The translations under genes were made by a program, and so were the position numbers. A stretch of 64,000 nucleotides of DNA from Cymodocea nodosa. Lineage: Eukaryota; Streptophyta; Magnoliopsida; Alismatales; Cymodoceaceae. The stretch is from positions 5,843,001 to 5,907,000 of the forward strand of contig CM072340.1 of the NCBI GenBank assembly GCA_036874045.1, in the 5' to 3' direction. The notes under the pieces are model-generated. The model ran no database searches. It saw only the letters and a list, made by a program, of their open reading frames with translations, and was not told the DNA's origin. Below are positions 60,816 to 64,000 of this stretch, one piece after another (positions within the stretch are counted from its first letter, which is position 1; each line of letters begins with the position of its first letter).

Positions 60816-61097
60816 TTTAAACTTATAACTCAATGAACTTACCTCGTTGAGTACCTATAACTCAACGAGTTGTTACTATGCACCTATACATGATATGTGT
60901 ATATGCAAATAAAACATATCATGCTTAATACTATAAGACTACACTTAAATCAAGTTTTCAATCCTTCAGAAATGATATTTAATTAATGTTAATTCCTTGA
61001 AATTATGCACATTTTGTAATTAAGGCATATAATCATGCAATTGTAACATAATGACTTAATTCTTATATGATAAGCTAAATATTAAGCAATTGTGACA
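60816..61097 (-). repeat. Gypsy 3' LTR fragment with polypurine tract at 61098-61111
   Basis: On -, AAGTATAAGGGAAG then TGTCACAATTGCTTAATATT. The LTR start has lost about 40 bases relative to the solo copy. Contains GTTGAGTTATAGG-type motifs. Confidence 0.75.
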
Positions 61098-61111
61098 CTT
61101 CCCTTATACTT

Positions 61112-63546
61112 AACTTTTGCTAGTCCCTTAGCAAACTAATAAGGTCTAATTAATTGGTCTTTCTAATGTGCTAAAACTATTTCTTTTCTTCATAAATTTG
61201 TATTCCTTATGAATTTTTTCTTTTTTTTTTCATCTTGTATCTTTAGAATACTAAGATTAGATTAATATAATGATATTTCCTATAATTCAGTAATCCAATT
61301 TAACATTGTTTTTCCTCTCTAACCTGTAAATATATTTCAAAAATACGTAAATTACATAAAAAAATATACTAGCATCAAACAGATGATAGTTATACTATCA
61401 ATTTTTCAAACATCTATTATCCTGAATTTTCCAATATGATTTCCAGAATAAATTTTAATTGCATACGAATTAAAACATAACTCAACTTTATATGATTAAA
61501 ACGAGAAGAATAATGAATTGTATCTCAAATAAACAACTTCAAAAGTCTAATTTAGATTCATACTTCAATAGTTATAAATAATGAAGAATATACTCGATTC
61601 AAAAGATATCTGTACTTTTAATAAAACACTTTCATCTTTTCAAAACAGTATATGCATATTTTTACTTTAAAAGTTAATTTGAAAAGCTTAAATCATACAA
61701 GAGCTTTCTAGTGTACCTATGTATCGAACTTTCAGGCAACAGTTCTAGATCTGATTAGGACCTTAGGTTACCAGATTTAAAGAGTTCTTTTCAAGTCAAC
61801 AATCCTTACATACCTATATGTTCGAGTATAAAAGTCTCGTGATCAAACTAATCAATAAACTCTTAAAACTTTTCTTTTTATCCTTTTTTTTCTTTTCAAC
61901 ACAATATATATATGTATTTCATAACACAGATACAATAAAGCACAAATCTCATATAATTATACTTCTACAATCTATTGAAAAATATGAATCCATATCAATA
62001 AGCTTATACTTTTTTTGTAATTTAATATGATTTACACATAAATTATTCTACAAGTTTAATCAATCGAATTAAATGTATCCTCGATCATATACATTTCATT
62101 TAATCCAAAAATCAACATTTAAGCTCTTTTAGGATTTCAGATAATTTCCTCAATTTCAATTAAGCATTCTAAGTTCCTTTTAAAATTGTAAAACTGTTAA
62201 ACTCATAAAATTCAGTAAAAACATAAGATAATCTATATATGTAAATATATGATTACTGAGATATCTTATAATCGATATATGAAAATTTTTTACTAGATTT
62301 AGCTATTAGAAGGTTTCAGATAATTTTTGGATAGTTATGGTGAATTTTTGGAAATTTACAGCAAAATTCATAAAAAATTTTATCAGCTTCTACAGAAATT
62401 TTACAAAACAATCCTAATTCCTACAATTAACAAGATTACTTCAATTTTAATCTAATTACCTCTCCCCCATACCTACATTTTGCATTGTCCTCAATGTAAA
62501 GAATTTACAGGAAATATAGTAAATGTTAGTAGGTATGATAAACTATTTCATTAACTTAACACCTAACTCAATGAACTAAGTTCGTTGAGTTAATGAATAA
62601 CTTCATGAACTGTACATAAATATACATTCAGGATAAGTAATTAATCACATACCTTATTCTTTTGTATCTTCGTTAATATCTCCCAACTTTTGATTCTGAA
62701 AAACTTTTTATTCACACATAAAAGTAACACATATAACAAAATAACAACTAACAATAAAACATATATTGTTAAATATGTGTCTTGTGTGGAACCTAGGCTC
62801 CTAATGCATTTGGTGGCTTACAAGCAAGCGAGTTGGTTTCTTAGAACAGATACCAACAAACTAGATTGATATTTTGTTTTTTCTCTTGTAAGATAAATAA
62901 AACATAAACTAAAATTTCTTTCTTTCTTTTCTTTTCTTAAAATCAATGTAGAATACACAAAACATTAAAAATACAAAATCACAGTTTAAGAACATGACTA
63001 AAAAGTAGTGACAAATGGAATAAACGTGTCAGTCTAAGCAAAATTTTTAGGCATAATTCTCATTGCTATTAATTCTGTTTTAATGCAGTCTGCTTTCCTT
63101 TTTAACTTATAACTTGTAGTATGTTATCAACACTAAATATGAGAGTATTACCATTTATAAAATGAAATGTAGAAAGGGATCATTTTCTCGTCGAAGATAA
63201 TGCAGTTGTTTCTATTCCCACATATATGTCAATTTATTCGTCTTCCCATTTCCATTCATTCAGGTTTTTCATAATCCATATTTAAAATTTCATCAATTCA
63301 TCACACCATCTTACTAGATATAAAGTAGGATCATCAACTTCACTGTACCATATTCCTAATTGAATTTTATCATTTTTTGCAGATGGTGGTTCTGCTATAG
63401 CTTTAGGTATAAGTAATATTTCTATAAATTAATCATAATTGTCTATGCTCACTATGTATAAATTAGATCTAAATACAACTGGTATATTTATAACTAGATA
63501 TATATATCCATTAAGTATCACATTAGTGTTGTTAACTAATGCTTTC
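61112..63546 (-). other. Gypsy internal 3' region, non-coding
   Basis: No intact frame. On -, CTAAGGGACTAGCAAAAGTT lies next to the LTR, and at 62459-62492 GAGGACAATGC is followed by GTATGGGGGAGAGG. Both are typical of the region between pol and 3' LTR in Athila/Tat-like elements. Small + frames (61818-62030) are AT-rich chance. Confidence 0.6.
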
Positions 63547-64000
63547 TGTTTAGAATGAAAAGGTATATAATATTAATGGTTAAATAATGGTTAATTGCAT
63601 AATATTTAGCTTATCATATGAGAATTAAGCCATTATATTATAATTGCATGATTATATGTCTTAATTAAAGAATGTGCATAATTTTAGTAAATTAGTGTTA
63701 AGTATATTTTTGAACTGTCGGTGAGTTATAGGCTTTTTAATTCCTAAGTATCTAAAATGTTTGTTATTTCGAATAGTTATATTTTATGTACCGGACATTT
63801 GTGTTTTGAATGCTTAAAGAGTATTTTATTATTATTTCAAGAAAGACATGTGTCGTGATCTGGAAATATGACTTAAGTTGTATTTTGGAAGGTTAGACTG
63901 TAACTATTCGAAATGTGTTTAAGCATCGGATAGTTATGCTTGCAAGTATCCAAAATACCCTTTTATTGTAAAAACTACTAAGGACACGTGTTGTGACTTG
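63547..64000 (+). repeat. Gypsy LTR, 5' part, running off the window
   Basis: Starts TGTTTAGAATGAAAAGG; matches 26467-26915 of the solo LTR. The preceding five bases are CTTTC. Confidence 0.87.

Overview
This window is AT-rich nuclear DNA from a flowering plant. Evidence: a spliced gene with GT-AG introns whose protein is a plant-type triose-phosphate/nucleotide-sugar translocator, and Ty1/copia (including the SIRE lineage), Ty3/gypsy (Athila/Tat-like), PIF/Harbinger, hAT and L1-like elements of plant type. I cannot name the species. Apart from the one gene, almost everything is transposable-element sequence, mostly decayed, and most lines of open reading frame are relics. I did not find a previously undescribed biochemical system.

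The gene: seven exons on the + strand (11529-44395) encode the last 221 residues of an At1g06470/SLC35C2-like translocator. The reading frame stays open through all seven exons. It includes a 13-base micro-exon (12025-12037) and is interrupted by a 30.7 kb intron (13134-43847). The N-terminal half of the protein is not in the window; it must lie upstream or be lost.

Layout. 1-1434 and 9315-10470: a PIF/Harbinger element on the - strand (transposase and Myb/SANT-like ORF1), split by a complete SIRE-type copia element (1435-9309, TSD CATAT). 11529-13133: exons 1-5. 13625-19957: a complete short-LTR copia element (TSD TTGTA), itself carrying a 1.85 kb hAT element (16994-18843). 20560-21480: end of an L1-like LINE. 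21335-24837 and 36837-37090: two copies of an intron segment; copy 1 carries a solo LTR (21739-23294, TSD AAAAT) and copy 2 carries a 12 kb copia element (24838-36831, TSD AAATG/AGATG). That copia holds a gypsy solo LTR (26467-28445, TSD TTGAC) and a second complete copia (29733-34859, TSD GAAAT). 38090-43570: three copia fragments. 43848-44395: exons 6 and 7.

Downstream of the gene: a possible gypsy solo LTR with internal tandem repeats (44932-46753), several minisatellites, a second Harbinger relic (50200-50461) next to arrays of short palindromes (49000-50060), a copia fragment with its 3' LTR (51215-53878), and a nested tangle of copies of one gypsy family with 1,979-base LTRs (50463-51205 and 53879-64000).

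The points most worth a second look are the micro-exon and giant intron, a short inverted motif (TTCGGATAGTTA with TAACTATCCGAA) repeated inside the LTRs of three different retroelement families, tandem G-box-bearing repeats in the SIRE LTR, and palindrome arrays lying just downstream of the transposase end in both a hAT and a Harbinger element.
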